A stretch of DNA of 53,641 nucleotides from Candidatus Gastranaerophilales bacterium (GTDB taxonomy: Bacteria > Cyanobacteriota > Vampirovibrionia > Gastranaerophilales > Gastranaerophilaceae). This document shows positions 42,901 to 51,546 of the stretch, in pieces. Position 1 is the stretch's first letter; every line of letters begins with the position of its first letter. Position numbers and translations under genes: made by a program. The notes beneath the pieces are model-generated. The model saw only the letters and a list, made by a program, of their open reading frames with translations. It did not search any database and was not told the origin of the DNA. The stretch is from contig CAJULH010000009.1 of NCBI GenBank assembly GCA_910587175.1, positions 1 to 53,641 of the forward strand. Direction: 5' to 3'.

Positions 42901-43884
42901 ATTTGGCGTCACAATTGCAATATCAGATGGTTTTAGTTTATTTAAAGGGTCTGAAAGAAGAGTATTTATTTTACTTACCGTTTCATCTGTCATCTCATCC
43001 TGGCGTATAAAGCTTTTTTTAAAAGAGTTTTCAATTAAAACAGATTCGCCCCCTTTTATAGAATAAAAAATTTCATCTGCTTTTTTTGTCTTAAAATTAT
43101 CCATTGAGGAATATACGGGCTTCTCCCCTAAAAACCTTTCAAAATCAAACTCCAGCGCCCCTAAAAAGCCCTTTCTTGTACAGCCGAATTCATCATATGC
43201 GATAAAAAATTCTTTGATATCTTTTTTTATAAACTTTAAATATTCAAACAAAGCAGGGGTAATTTCATCTGCATCATCCAAAAAGATATATTCATAAGGA
43301 TTTGCGGTATTTTGATAAACGTATTTAAAAATATCAGTCTGCCTTAAATAGTCAAATGCACGTAAATTCAAGGTTTTAAGCTTATACAAATTCAGCGCAT
43401 TTTTAATATCTGAATAAAAAGGGTCAGATAATATCTTTGCCCTTTCTTTTATTTCATCCGGCGTCAGAGCGTTTAAAACGCAGAGAGAATATCTTCTTAA
43501 AAGCTGGTGAAGCAAATTTCCTTTTGAATTGTACCCTTTAAACTGAACCTCATCTATTGCTTTTCTAAATATATACTGGCTGATTTCAAGCCCTGAAAGA
43601 TGAGGCGAGATTTTGGCATCATTATTGCGGATTTCATTTTCAATAATTACCCAATTATTTAAGATACTATTATATACAAGCCCAAAAAAGGTATGGACAT
43701 TGAGATTCGTAAGTGCATCAATCTTTAGCAGAGATTTTGTTTTTTCAATAAATTCATTTTTCTTTTTAAAATTTTGCACAATAACAAGTATCTTCTCTGC
43801 ATCCGCCCCTTGATTCAAAAGCTCCGCATAAGAATTTATTAAAATTTCTGTCTTATTTGAATTTATGTGTCCTTTGATAAGCAT
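39964..43884 (-). CDS. tandem UvrD-like superfamily 1 helicase (AddB-like + AddA-like fusion)
   Basis: 1306 residues. The C-terminal half is an active UvrD/AddA-type helicase: AVAGAGKTT (Walker A, about residues 671-679), EDEAQDSSEIQQEL (Walker B, about 855), RCGDVNQAI, TLHKSKGDEFDYVF (motif V, about 1196) and AYVGFTRAKRKLYLS (motif VI). The N-terminal half (residues 1-600) looks like a second, degenerate helicase core: LIKGHINSNKTE replaces Walker A, and YIFLDDADEITPA near 200 replaces Walker B. This recalls AddB next to AddA, but in one chain and with the nuclease in the next gene. It probably processes double-strand breaks. The start lies 3 nt after priA. Confidence 0.82.
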   Translation of the reverse strand: MLIKGHINSNKTEILINSYAELLNQGADAEKILVIVQNFKKKNEFIEKTKSLLKIDALTNLNVHTFFGLVYNSILNNWVIIENEIRNNDAKISPHLSGLEISQYIFRKAIDEVQFKGYNSKGNLLHQLLRRYSLCVLNALTPDEIKERAKILSDPFYSDIKNALNLYKLKTLNLRAFDYLRQTDIFKYVYQNTANPYEYIFLDDADEITPALFEYLKFIKKDIKEFFIAYDEFGCTRKGFLGALEFDFERFLGEKPVYSSMDNFKTKKADEIFYSIKGGESVLIENSFKKSFIRQDEMTDETVSKINTLLSDPLNKLKPSDIAIVTPNIDDYLKIQLEKIKAPVQYLSGSEKLSKNPFIAALLEILKVLNNKNLKISPYVLRGILAKILSLDFNLVLKIADAYEVSEKGVFECLNDFSDNEEIKKFLNILNEISALKLSEQLYTLADTYIELKLENKDILYKINQLLKQVRDFEEIFASRGLEKLSPSEDADTIVVSNRELILQLENTIISENPLSGANVDEDAVIVSTAQKLIDNGIVSKHTFLLDTTSSNWTKQDIGPLYNAWVFQKSWKKRTFELEDNINCALDKTARIIRKIYLLNEGKIYIYSSIYDFLGVENFKGINHFFKENNGDNTDKETLKAQNTGKKEFKIIPRPDQAPVLEYKQGKMAVSAVAGAGKTTIMLALILKLLDENVPPENIFVLTFMESAARNFKERIKENFPNLVELPHISTIHGLALRILRENNNHTKLNLDVDFEILDEIKRLQIIKDIMSSFGLDLSKADLYDRAISAYKNQKHQNPDKLSPLFSKIFETYKTTLLSSNYIDYDDLLALSLTLLRNDKGVREYYQNLMKYVIEDEAQDSSEIQQELIKILTAKNENLIRCGDVNQAITTTFSNADVKGFKRFISENLNVKMDYSNRNATGIIDFSNKLIKYAENMAPDAFLPVETKPVPGKNIEDINSVEKLIFEKEKDEKDFILNKIKEIYAKCQTNELLNDVSGQTPSVAILLRSNKGVLDWSNFLSENSTLEFTTNSETLGLNPVYRVVLAILNFINNPLNNNIVRNCAKTLIELGFYREDIEILNFLDTLKEPFIVGNNEYFGIFWDLKYFIQMWNLPVYEVAYKVGEFYFTGDTKGHLCLNKVNVPLVSGIISKVYNVNKTFEDTVKKLNDMAAKANRTGIKLISNAESTADAAIRILTLHKSKGDEFDYVFIPEMYTDNLTFDINDIKLKENSKFIESVKTEPKSEAELKKEIQEENFRLAYVGFTRAKRKLYLSSAKSYKIYNKTRDKIPNRIFDIKMSSECGGDIK

Positions 43885-43887
43885 AAT

Positions 43888-45984
43888 TTACAAAATATCC
43901 ATAGGGTCCACATCTACTATCATTTTAATATCATTCGGCAAAATCACCTTTCTTAAGAAGGAAAGAATGATGTTATGCCCTTTTTCATCCAGTTTATTTT
44001 TGACAATCAGGTTAAATCTGTATTCCCCGCGGATTTTTTCCAAAACACAAGGCGCAGGACCCATAACAATAAGCCTTTCTGTCAAAGAAAGTTTTTCAAT
44101 CCAATCTTTTAGGCGCATCCCGATTTCCATTGCAGATTTTTCCGCCCTGAAATTGTTGTCCGAACTTAAAATTATCCTTATTATCTTTGAAAATGGCGGA
44201 TAATCAAAGGCTTCACGTATTTCAATCTCATTTTCAAAGAAACTGTCATAATCCTGTTCGCGAGCTTTATCCAGAAAAATATTTGTATTATTAAAAGTCT
44301 GGAAAATTACTTTTCCTTCCTCTTCTCCTCTGCCGCTCCTTCCTGCTACCTGGCAGAGAAGTGAAAACCCGCGCTCGGAACTCCTGAAATCAGGCAGATT
44401 AAAACTCAAATCAGCATTTACAACCCCGACAAGCGTTACATTCGGGTTATCAAGCCCTTTTGCAATCATCTGAGTACCGATCAGAATATCGATTTCACCC
44501 TTTGAAAATGCATCTAAAATTTCAAAATGTTCATTTTTCTTTGAAAGACTGTCAGAATCCAGCCTTTGAATTTTAAAATCCGGAAAAATCTTTCCTGCAA
44601 CCTCTTCCACCCTCTGTGTTCCGGTGCCAAAGTTTTCCAAAGTGCCCTCTTCTTCACACTTTGGGCATTTAGTTAAATTTTTAATTTCATAATTGCAGTA
44701 ATGACAACGGTGAGACCCTGTGGCAGAATGATAAATCAGAGGAATTGCACATTTCGGACATTCTACAACGGTAGAACAGCTCATGCACTGTGTATAGCTT
44801 GAAAAACCACGTCTGTTTATAAGTAAAATCACCTGATTACCGTTTTTTACAGTATTTTTAATTTCATCAACAAGATACTTTGAAAATATTCCGTTGTTCC
44901 CAAAGCCCCTTTCCATGCGCATATCAACAATTTTTACCTTTGGAAGTTCGGCATTGTTGTATCTTTTATTTAAAACAAACAAGGAATTAGAATTCTTTGC
45001 CTCATAATAACTTTTAATATCCGGCGTTGCACTGCCAAGAACAATCTTTGCACCACCCTCGCCGTTTTCATCCGCGCCAAGTTCTGCAAGCTTTTTTGCC
45101 ACTTCAATCGCCGAATATCTTGGTGCAGGCATTGTTTGCTTGTAGGCAGGGTCATTTTCCTCATCAATTATTATAAGTCCCAGGTTTTTTACAGGAGCAA
45201 AAACAGATGAACGTGCACCAAACAGGATTTTTATTTCATCATTGCGAAGCTTTTGCCACACTTTATATTTTTCCGCCTCCGAGATGGAGCTATGCCAAAT
45301 ACCCACGGCAGATTTGCCAAAACGTTTTATGGTACGGGCTGTAAGCTGCGATACAAGAGCAATCTCGGGAGCCAGAAAAAGAACATTTTTACCCTCGTTT
45401 ATTGTATCTTCAATGAGCTTAAAATAAATCTCGGTCTTTCCGGAGCCTGTAATGCCGTATAATAGCGAGGTTTTTGCCCCGACTTTTTTAATATCATCAT
45501 ATACTTTTTGCTGTTCTTCTGTAAGAGTATTTTTTTTGGATGATTTTTTTGTGTTTAAAACCTTAAGTTCTTTATTTGGTTTTCTGTAGTTTTTCAGATT
45601 TTTCTGGAAAAATTTCTCAGGCAGGGCTGTCTTTAAAACTGTTGGCAGGTCTGAAAAATAATAGTTTGAAACCCATTCAAGCATCTTCAAATATTCAAGG
45701 CTGAACATTGCCTCTGTATCAAGAATTTCATCAATCTTTTTTGCTTTAATTCCCGCTTCAAGATAGTTTGAAAACCCTACAACATAAGCCTTTATCTTTC
45801 GCCCGCCCCCTTTTGCATTGCCAAAAGGCACCATAACGGGCTGACCAATTTTTATAGTTTCTTTTATTTCATCCGGAATCAGATAAGAAAAAGTTCTTGT
45901 CCCCAAAACCTTTATATCCACAAGGCAGAGTGCATATTTGTACTCCGTTAAAGATGTTTGGGCTGTAGAATCAAATTCCGGCAT
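43888..45984 (-). CDS. priA: primosomal replication-restart helicase PriA
   Basis: 698 residues. N-terminal DNA-binding domain, then YGITGSGKTEIY (Walker A, about residues 179-190), IIIDEENDPAYKQ (Walker B, about 267-279), the zinc module with CMSCSTVVECPKC, CHYCNYEIKNLTKCPKC, then GTGTQRVEEVAG and AGRSGRGEEEGKVIFQT. All eight zinc cysteines are seen. The Walker B region reads DEEND where most PriA proteins have DEEH. It loads the replisome at collapsed forks. It is in a run with polA and the recombination helicase. Confidence 0.95.
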   Translation of the reverse strand: MPEFDSTAQTSLTEYKYALCLVDIKVLGTRTFSYLIPDEIKETIKIGQPVMVPFGNAKGGGRKIKAYVVGFSNYLEAGIKAKKIDEILDTEAMFSLEYLKMLEWVSNYYFSDLPTVLKTALPEKFFQKNLKNYRKPNKELKVLNTKKSSKKNTLTEEQQKVYDDIKKVGAKTSLLYGITGSGKTEIYFKLIEDTINEGKNVLFLAPEIALVSQLTARTIKRFGKSAVGIWHSSISEAEKYKVWQKLRNDEIKILFGARSSVFAPVKNLGLIIIDEENDPAYKQTMPAPRYSAIEVAKKLAELGADENGEGGAKIVLGSATPDIKSYYEAKNSNSLFVLNKRYNNAELPKVKIVDMRMERGFGNNGIFSKYLVDEIKNTVKNGNQVILLINRRGFSSYTQCMSCSTVVECPKCAIPLIYHSATGSHRCHYCNYEIKNLTKCPKCEEEGTLENFGTGTQRVEEVAGKIFPDFKIQRLDSDSLSKKNEHFEILDAFSKGEIDILIGTQMIAKGLDNPNVTLVGVVNADLSFNLPDFRSSERGFSLLCQVAGRSGRGEEEGKVIFQTFNNTNIFLDKAREQDYDSFFENEIEIREAFDYPPFSKIIRIILSSDNNFRAEKSAMEIGMRLKDWIEKLSLTERLIVMGPAPCVLEKIRGEYRFNLIVKNKLDEKGHNIILSFLRKVILPNDIKMIVDVDPMDIL

Positions 45985-45991
45985 AATTTTT

Positions 45992-46363
45992 CTACCCCTG
46001 CTTTTTTAATATATTGAGCTTATTTAGTTCAAGCTCATCAAAAATCGTCTTTTGAACTGTAGAACCCGTTGAATAGATGCTGTTTGCAGGTAAAATTTTG
46101 ATGTTTGAAGTCACGGGACTTAAAGCAGTTACCGTCATAATATAATCTTTTGCACCGGTTCTAAATAAGATATATCCGCTTGCAGACTGCATCTCGATAA
46201 TTTCATAATTCAGGGAATTTAATACAGAAAGCGCTGTTAAATACATATTATCAGCAGAAACCCCAAAATTCTTAATAGAATCGTCAAGATACGAAGCCGC
46301 CTTTGAAAAATTTCCGGCTGTAAGTATAAAGAAAAATACAAAAATTATAAAAAATTTCTTCAT
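45992..46363 (-). CDS. small exported protein, unknown
   Basis: 123 residues with a signal peptide (FFIIFVFFFILTAGNFSKAA). The body is a mixed alpha/beta domain (MYLTALSVLNSLNYEIIEMQSASGYILFRTG, KDYIMTVTAL). I do not recognise a family. The start touches the polA stop (TAAATG), so it is translated with polA and lies 7 nt before priA. Confidence 0.65.
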   Translation of the reverse strand: MKKFFIIFVFFFILTAGNFSKAASYLDDSIKNFGVSADNMYLTALSVLNSLNYEIIEMQSASGYILFRTGAKDYIMTVTALSPVTSNIKILPANSIYSTGSTVQKTIFDELELNKLNILKKQG

Positions 46364-49114
46364 TTATTTACTATCCTTCCAGGTTTTGCCGATTTTTACA
46401 TCCACCTTTAATGGCACCCTTAAAGGCTGGGAAAGTTCCATAGCCTCAACCACAACATTTTGAACTTCATCCAGCATATCATTACGTACTTCAAGCACAA
46501 GCTCGTCGTGCACCTGAAGAAGCATCTTTGCAGGTAAATTTTTCTCTGTCAGACTTTTATCCAGCTCTATCATTGCCATTTTAATTAAATCTGCAGCAGA
46601 ACCCTGAAGTGGCGCATTCACGGCAGCACGCTCCGCAAATTCCCTTATTTTGGCATTTCTTGAGTTTAATTCTTCACCCAAATACCTTTTTCTGCCATAA
46701 ATTGTTTCCACATACCCTGCTTCATGTGCCTGAATAAGCGTATTTGTAATATATGTATTAATTTTCGGGTATTGTTTAAAATATTTATCAATAAAAGTCT
46801 GCGCCTCAAACGGTGTGATACCAAGGGCTGACGCCAGACCATACCGCGTTTGCCCGTATATAAGTCCGAAATTTACAGCCTTTGCTTTCCTTCTCATCTC
46901 CTTTGTAACATCTTCGGGTGCAACATCAAAAATCTTTGAAGCAGTCACTGTATGGATGTCAATATCATCATTGAATGCTGCAATCAGAGCTTCATCGCCT
47001 GAAACATGGGCTAAAAGCCGAAGTTCTATCTGGGAATAGTCTGCAGCAAGTATTGAATGGTTTTCATCACAGGGGATGAAAGCAGCCCTTATTCTGTTTG
47101 AAAATTCGGTTCTGATTGGAATATTCTGTAAATTCGGATCAGAACTTGAAAGTCTCCCCGTTGTGGTCACAATTTGGTTAAAATGTGTATGGAGCTTGTT
47201 ATCCTTGCCAAGAAGTTTTGGAAGATTGTCCACATATGTGGTTTTAAGCTTCATCAGGGTTCTGTGCTCCAGAATATCCCTTGCAATTTTATGCTCCACA
47301 GCTAAATCCTCTAAAATTTTTGCATTTGTAGAATATCCGGTCTTATTTTTCTTTCCGGGTTTTATTTTCAATGTATTAAAAAGCACATCTCCCACCTGTT
47401 TTGGGGAATTTATGTTAAAAATAGTGCCTGCAGCATCATAAATCTCTTTTTCATAACCTGAAATTTTGCCGTTAATTTCATTTGATAATTCCCCTAAATA
47501 AGGTGTATCAAGACAAACACCCGCCATTTCCATGCGTGCCAAAACATAACTTAAAGGGAGCTCTATATCATCTGCAAGCTTTTTTTCATCCTCTGAAAGT
47601 GCTGCTGTATAGAATTTATGGAGGGCATAAATATATCCTGCAAGTTCTTTTTTATTTTCTTCATCGGGTATTTCCCTTAGATAATTTTGCGCCTGGCTTA
47701 CAATATCATGCTTTCTGGATGAATCTTTCACATAGCTTGAGAGCACAACATCGTCTATAATTCCTGCTAATTCTATGCCGCATTCAAGTGCTTTTTTTAC
47801 ATCCGCCGTCACCTTTTTAATATCTCTGTTAGAAAGCAAATCTTTTGCAGCTTCAACCTCTGCACAGCAACAGTATTCATCATCCGCAAAATAAACACTG
47901 TTCCCGTCAATTAAAAAGGTTATAACTTCATCTTTTTGCTGCGCGTGTGTTTTAAACCCGCTAAATTCAATATCTTTAAGCTCGAGCCTTTTTTTAGGGC
48001 TATTATCAACCATCCCGAATAAACTTCCCTGAACAGGCATATCATCAGGTGTGCCAAACAAGCTGCCCTGAATATTTTCAGGCTCTTCTTTGAATTTTAC
48101 AATGCTGCCGTCATTATTATTTTGGACATCAGAAAGTGCTGCGGAAGAAGCAGACACAGAGTCCGACATTATTATATTTCCATTTTCATCCTTGCAAAGG
48201 AATGGTTTTAAAAGTGTGTCGATATTTTTTACAAAGCTAAAGAACTGCACCTTATTGAAGAATTCAACAACATTTCCCTTCTTTTCAATCTCAAGGCAGG
48301 TGTTTTCAAAGTCAAAATCAATATCAACATCTCTTTTAATTGTTGCAAGAAACTGCGAAAGATAAGCTGTTTCTTTATTTTCAATTAATTTTTCCTTCAC
48401 GGATTTTTTTGTAATTTCATCAATATTTTCATAAATATTTTCAAGCGTTTTATACTCTTCTAAAAGACTGCAGGCTGTTTTTGGTCCTATTCCTTTAACA
48501 CCGGGAATATTATCGGATGTATCCCCGCAAAGCGCTTTATAATCTATCACCTGGTTTGGATACACACCGAGTTTTTCATAAACCTTATCCCAATCGTAGG
48601 TTACAATCTCGCCCTTGCTTGGTATTAAAACACTCACCGAGCCTTCTTTATCAATCAGCTGTAAACTGTCTTTATCACCGGTCAGGATGTATGTTTTATG
48701 ATTCAGTTCAGTCGCCTTTTTTGCGATTGTCCCTATAATATCATCACCCTCAAAACCTTCTTTTGTATATATTGGAATATTAAGCGCATTTAAACCTTCC
48801 ATAATAAGCCCGAATTGCGGTCGGAGGCTATCCGGCATAGTTTCCCTGTTTGCCTTATACCCTTCATATTTTTCAAGACGGAAAGTCTTTCTTGATACAT
48901 CAAAAGCAACAGCAATAGAATCAGGTTTGATATTACCCAGACCGTTGTTTTGCTTTAAAAGATCAAAAATTGCTTTGAAAAACCCGTAAACTGCCCAGGT
49001 TGGGGTATGTTCGGTAGTTTGCATATTGGTGCGCTCAAGTGCAAAAAACATTCTAAATGCAAGGGCATGCCCGTCAATCAATAATAGCGTCTTTTGTGCA
49101 CCCGTCCCGTTCAT
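46364..49114 (-). CDS. polA: DNA polymerase I
   Basis: 916 residues. The 5'-3' exonuclease domain (LLIDGHALAFRMFFA; GFEGDDIIGTIA; GDTSDNIPGVKGIGPKTA) covers residues 1-300. The polymerase domain has motif A AADYSQIELRLLAH, motif B RRKAKAVNFGLIYGQTRYGL and motif C LLQVHDELVLEV. The middle domain (about residues 360-490) lacks the DxE of the 3'-5' exonuclease (it reads FLIDGNSVYF), so proofreading is probably lost. SD GGGGGAAG lies 2-3 nt before the ATG. It repairs gaps and Okazaki fragments. Confidence 0.96.
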   Translation of the reverse strand: MNGTGAQKTLLLIDGHALAFRMFFALERTNMQTTEHTPTWAVYGFFKAIFDLLKQNNGLGNIKPDSIAVAFDVSRKTFRLEKYEGYKANRETMPDSLRPQFGLIMEGLNALNIPIYTKEGFEGDDIIGTIAKKATELNHKTYILTGDKDSLQLIDKEGSVSVLIPSKGEIVTYDWDKVYEKLGVYPNQVIDYKALCGDTSDNIPGVKGIGPKTACSLLEEYKTLENIYENIDEITKKSVKEKLIENKETAYLSQFLATIKRDVDIDFDFENTCLEIEKKGNVVEFFNKVQFFSFVKNIDTLLKPFLCKDENGNIIMSDSVSASSAALSDVQNNNDGSIVKFKEEPENIQGSLFGTPDDMPVQGSLFGMVDNSPKKRLELKDIEFSGFKTHAQQKDEVITFLIDGNSVYFADDEYCCCAEVEAAKDLLSNRDIKKVTADVKKALECGIELAGIIDDVVLSSYVKDSSRKHDIVSQAQNYLREIPDEENKKELAGYIYALHKFYTAALSEDEKKLADDIELPLSYVLARMEMAGVCLDTPYLGELSNEINGKISGYEKEIYDAAGTIFNINSPKQVGDVLFNTLKIKPGKKNKTGYSTNAKILEDLAVEHKIARDILEHRTLMKLKTTYVDNLPKLLGKDNKLHTHFNQIVTTTGRLSSSDPNLQNIPIRTEFSNRIRAAFIPCDENHSILAADYSQIELRLLAHVSGDEALIAAFNDDIDIHTVTASKIFDVAPEDVTKEMRRKAKAVNFGLIYGQTRYGLASALGITPFEAQTFIDKYFKQYPKINTYITNTLIQAHEAGYVETIYGRKRYLGEELNSRNAKIREFAERAAVNAPLQGSAADLIKMAMIELDKSLTEKNLPAKMLLQVHDELVLEVRNDMLDEVQNVVVEAMELSQPLRVPLKVDVKIGKTWKDSK

Positions 49115-49203
49115 TCTTCCCCCAAAGCTCTCTTTAATAAATATATTTTACACCAAAAATAGCCCCTGATTCTACATTTTAACTGCAGCTCTGTTTTAAT
49201 ATT

Positions 49204-50124
49204 TTAAAAATCACTTTTTTTGATTAGTTTAACAGAATTTAAAACCTTAACCACAGGTGCTCCGCTGCCTCCGGCATCACCAGGTTCCCCTCCCAAGGCT
49301 CCGCTGCTTTCTATATCAGGCACTGCTGTTTCACCCAAAGACAAATCTTCTTTTTTTGGCACATCATTTGCGCAATTTGCTTTATAGATTTTTATATATT
49401 TTACAAGCCCGATTGTTCTCTTTGAAACATTTGAAAAATCAAACTCCGCATCATTTTGAACACAATAAGCTTCATACGGGGTGCTATCTTCCGACATCAG
49501 TAAGACTTTTTTTGAAGAAACATTTGAAGCATAGCCCGCATCGCTCCAGAATATTTCATTATCCTGCCCCTTAATTCCTGCAAAGATAAAATAATCCCCA
49601 TCATATTCAACACCGATATCAGCCCCGTCTTTATCTGTGATAATATCTCCGGATTCAAACGTATACGAACTTGAATCAGAGTCAATCAGCGTCATATCAT
49701 AGTTTTCAGCCCGTGCATACGAAGTTTGCAAAATTTTTATGTAGCCGATTCCTGCATATCTTAAAAAAAGGGTTGGGATATTAGCTTCAGTATTCACTTT
49801 TATTTTCGGGTTTAATGCTTCATTTTTTATTTCAATATCATTCATCCTGAAATTATAATACCCGCTCAAAGTACTTGAATAAAGCTTTTCAAACCTTTCT
49901 TTTAATGGTTTTAGCGTCTCATTATTTCTTTCATCCAAAGGCTTTGAATTTAAAAAAGATGTCATATAAAGCGCTGTGGTTTCGGTAAGTTTTTGCACTT
50001 TGTACCTTGTAAGTACGACATATCCTGCATCTATGGCACAAATACAAAGAACTATAAACGTAAAAATAAATATAATTATTGAAATTACAATATTTGCCCT
50101 GGTTTTTTTTACATTAAATTTCAC
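49204..50124 (-). CDS. TadG-like pilus-assembly or pseudopilin protein
   Basis: 306 residues. One N-terminal membrane helix (IVISIIIFIFTFIVLCICAIDAGYVVLTRYKVQKLTE) has the layout of TadG/TadE proteins of Flp pili. The rest is extracytoplasmic, with a Gly/Pro/Ser/Glu-rich C-terminal region (GGEPGDAGGSGAP). It overlaps the TadE-like gene by 4 nt (ATGA). Family assignment rests on the helix, the context and the low-complexity tail. It is not linked to an ATPase or prepilin peptidase here. Confidence 0.6.
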   Translation of the reverse strand: MKFNVKKTRANIVISIIIFIFTFIVLCICAIDAGYVVLTRYKVQKLTETTALYMTSFLNSKPLDERNNETLKPLKERFEKLYSSTLSGYYNFRMNDIEIKNEALNPKIKVNTEANIPTLFLRYAGIGYIKILQTSYARAENYDMTLIDSDSSSYTFESGDIITDKDGADIGVEYDGDYFIFAGIKGQDNEIFWSDAGYASNVSSKKVLLMSEDSTPYEAYCVQNDAEFDFSNVSKRTIGLVKYIKIYKANCANDVPKKEDLSLGETAVPDIESSGALGGEPGDAGGSGAPVVKVLNSVKLIKKSDF

Positions 50125-50783
50125 TGCAAACTCACCTCCGGCACCTGGATATCAAAAGTTTCCCCACCTTTATTTTCACCGGAAATTTCTTCATCAGGAA
50201 GTATCTCCATTTCACCTTCATCTGCGGTTTCGTCTTCGTTTTTATTTGAAGAATCTGTGTCTTTTTCAAAATCATCAGAAGAGGAAGGCTCGCCGCCTGA
50301 GCCATTATAATAGCCCTGCATCATTTTTTCCAGAGTTTCATCCGAAAGGTCAAAAGAATTTTTCCTTAAAATTGCGCTGTTTACAGGAATAACACTCAAA
50401 AAATTATAGGAATCAGGTTCAAAACCTGCCATATTATTAAAGATGGTAAATGTGGAAGTATATCTGTATTTGCCTATTAAAAAATCAACATCTCCTGCCT
50501 GCACAAGCTCTATATCCAAAGAATCCTTATAAGGCGCAAAACGGTGCTTTAAAAGGATTTTAGCGTACTCTTTTATATTTTCCACAGTTTCTTCTTTTTC
50601 AATATTTATTTTATTATTCAATGCCATAAAACTTATAGCTTCGTATAAAGAAGCAGTAAACTTATAATTTGTATGTACAATAAGGGCAATTTCTAAAATA
50701 ACCCCGAAAAAGAATATTATAAAAGGTGCAATCAGAGCAAATTCGACAATATGCTGTGCCTTTTTAAATTTAGATATACACAT
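50121..50783 (-). CDS. TadE-like pseudopilin
   Basis: About 220 residues from the ATG at 50783 (AGGGA 6 nt upstream); an ATG at 50807 adds 8 residues with no SD. AQHIVEFALIAPFIIFFFGVILEIALI (about residues 9-35) matches the TadE/G motif, with a Glu in the membrane segment. The C-terminal third is acidic and Ser/Asp/Glu-rich (SSSDDFEKDTDSSNKNEDET). Together with the next gene it probably forms part of a Flp-type pilus or adhesive fibre. Confidence 0.7.
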   Translation of the reverse strand: MCISKFKKAQHIVEFALIAPFIIFFFGVILEIALIVHTNYKFTASLYEAISFMALNNKINIEKEETVENIKEYAKILLKHRFAPYKDSLDIELVQAGDVDFLIGKYRYTSTFTIFNNMAGFEPDSYNFLSVIPVNSAILRKNSFDLSDETLEKMMQGYYNGSGGEPSSSDDFEKDTDSSNKNEDETADEGEMEILPDEEISGENKGGETFDIQVPEVSLQ

Positions 50784-50856
50784 TCCAGTCCCTAAATCTT
50801 TAGACATTTACTCTATAGCACCTTTATTAAATTTTATCTGCCGCATTTAAAACGGT

Positions 50857-51546
50857 TTATTTCTTTTCAGCTTCGCCAAAAGAATAAGTTAAATCCTTGT
50901 ATGTTATATCAATCGGCAATTGTGCAGGATCTTTCAAAAAGATGTAGAAAAACTCGGAATTGCCGCTTTTAATAACACTTGCAGAAGATATTGTATGCTT
51001 TGATATCCCATTTACGATTGAACCTATCTGACTTGTTACAGCATTATGCGAATTGCTTTTTGATGCTGCAGTGTTTATAGTATTGTTCACGTTTTGGTAA
51101 TTGTTTTGAATATCAGCAAAGGCGCCTAGCGTTGGCGCAATGTTTGCAAGCCCTGCATATGTGCCTGTCTCATAGCTTTGATAGGCTTCTATGTATGAAG
51201 ATGGCGCAATCGGGGTTAGCTTTTCATTTCCGACTTTGATTTCCATATCTTTCAAATAAAAAATATAGTCAGCTGCTGTATTATTTTTAATATCTACATA
51301 CAAAACAAGAGCATCAGGCAGGGGTGTTTTTGAAACCCCTACCTTCATGTCTATATTTTCTTCATTTGATGATTTATTGTATGTTGAAAAAGTGAACAAT
51401 TCACTTGTTTGAACAGTAGCACTGTTCTTTGAATCAAAGTCATCTCCGACATAACTTAAAGAGGTGCATCCGGTCAAAATTGCCATAGAACCTGCTAAAA
51501 GCATTGTCAAAAACAAATTTTTAATTAAATTGTGCTTTTTCTTCAT
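50857..51546 (-). CDS. lipoprotein of unknown function
   Basis: 229 residues. Signal peptide with lipobox LTGC (about residues 24-27, MAILTGC). The rest contains a beta-rich segment (DALVLYVDIKNNTAADYIFYLKDMEIKVG), a low-complexity NNYQNVNNTINTAASKSNSH linker and a C-terminal beta domain. AAGGGAG lies 6 nt before the ATG. The first 26 nt overlap the end of pnp, so it is coupled to pnp translation. Confidence 0.7.
   Translation of the reverse strand: MKKKHNLIKNLFLTMLLAGSMAILTGCTSLSYVGDDFDSKNSATVQTSELFTFSTYNKSSNEENIDMKVGVSKTPLPDALVLYVDIKNNTAADYIFYLKDMEIKVGNEKLTPIAPSSYIEAYQSYETGTYAGLANIAPTLGAFADIQNNYQNVNNTINTAASKSNSHNAVTSQIGSIVNGISKHTISSASVIKSGNSEFFYIFLKDPAQLPIDITYKDLTYSFGEAEKK

Noticed and set aside
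49976..50392. 138-residue plus-strand frame opposite the TadE/TadG genes
   Set aside because: Entirely antisense to two coupled genes with TadE/G helices. Its composition (Leu/His/Pro-rich) is that of a shadow frame.
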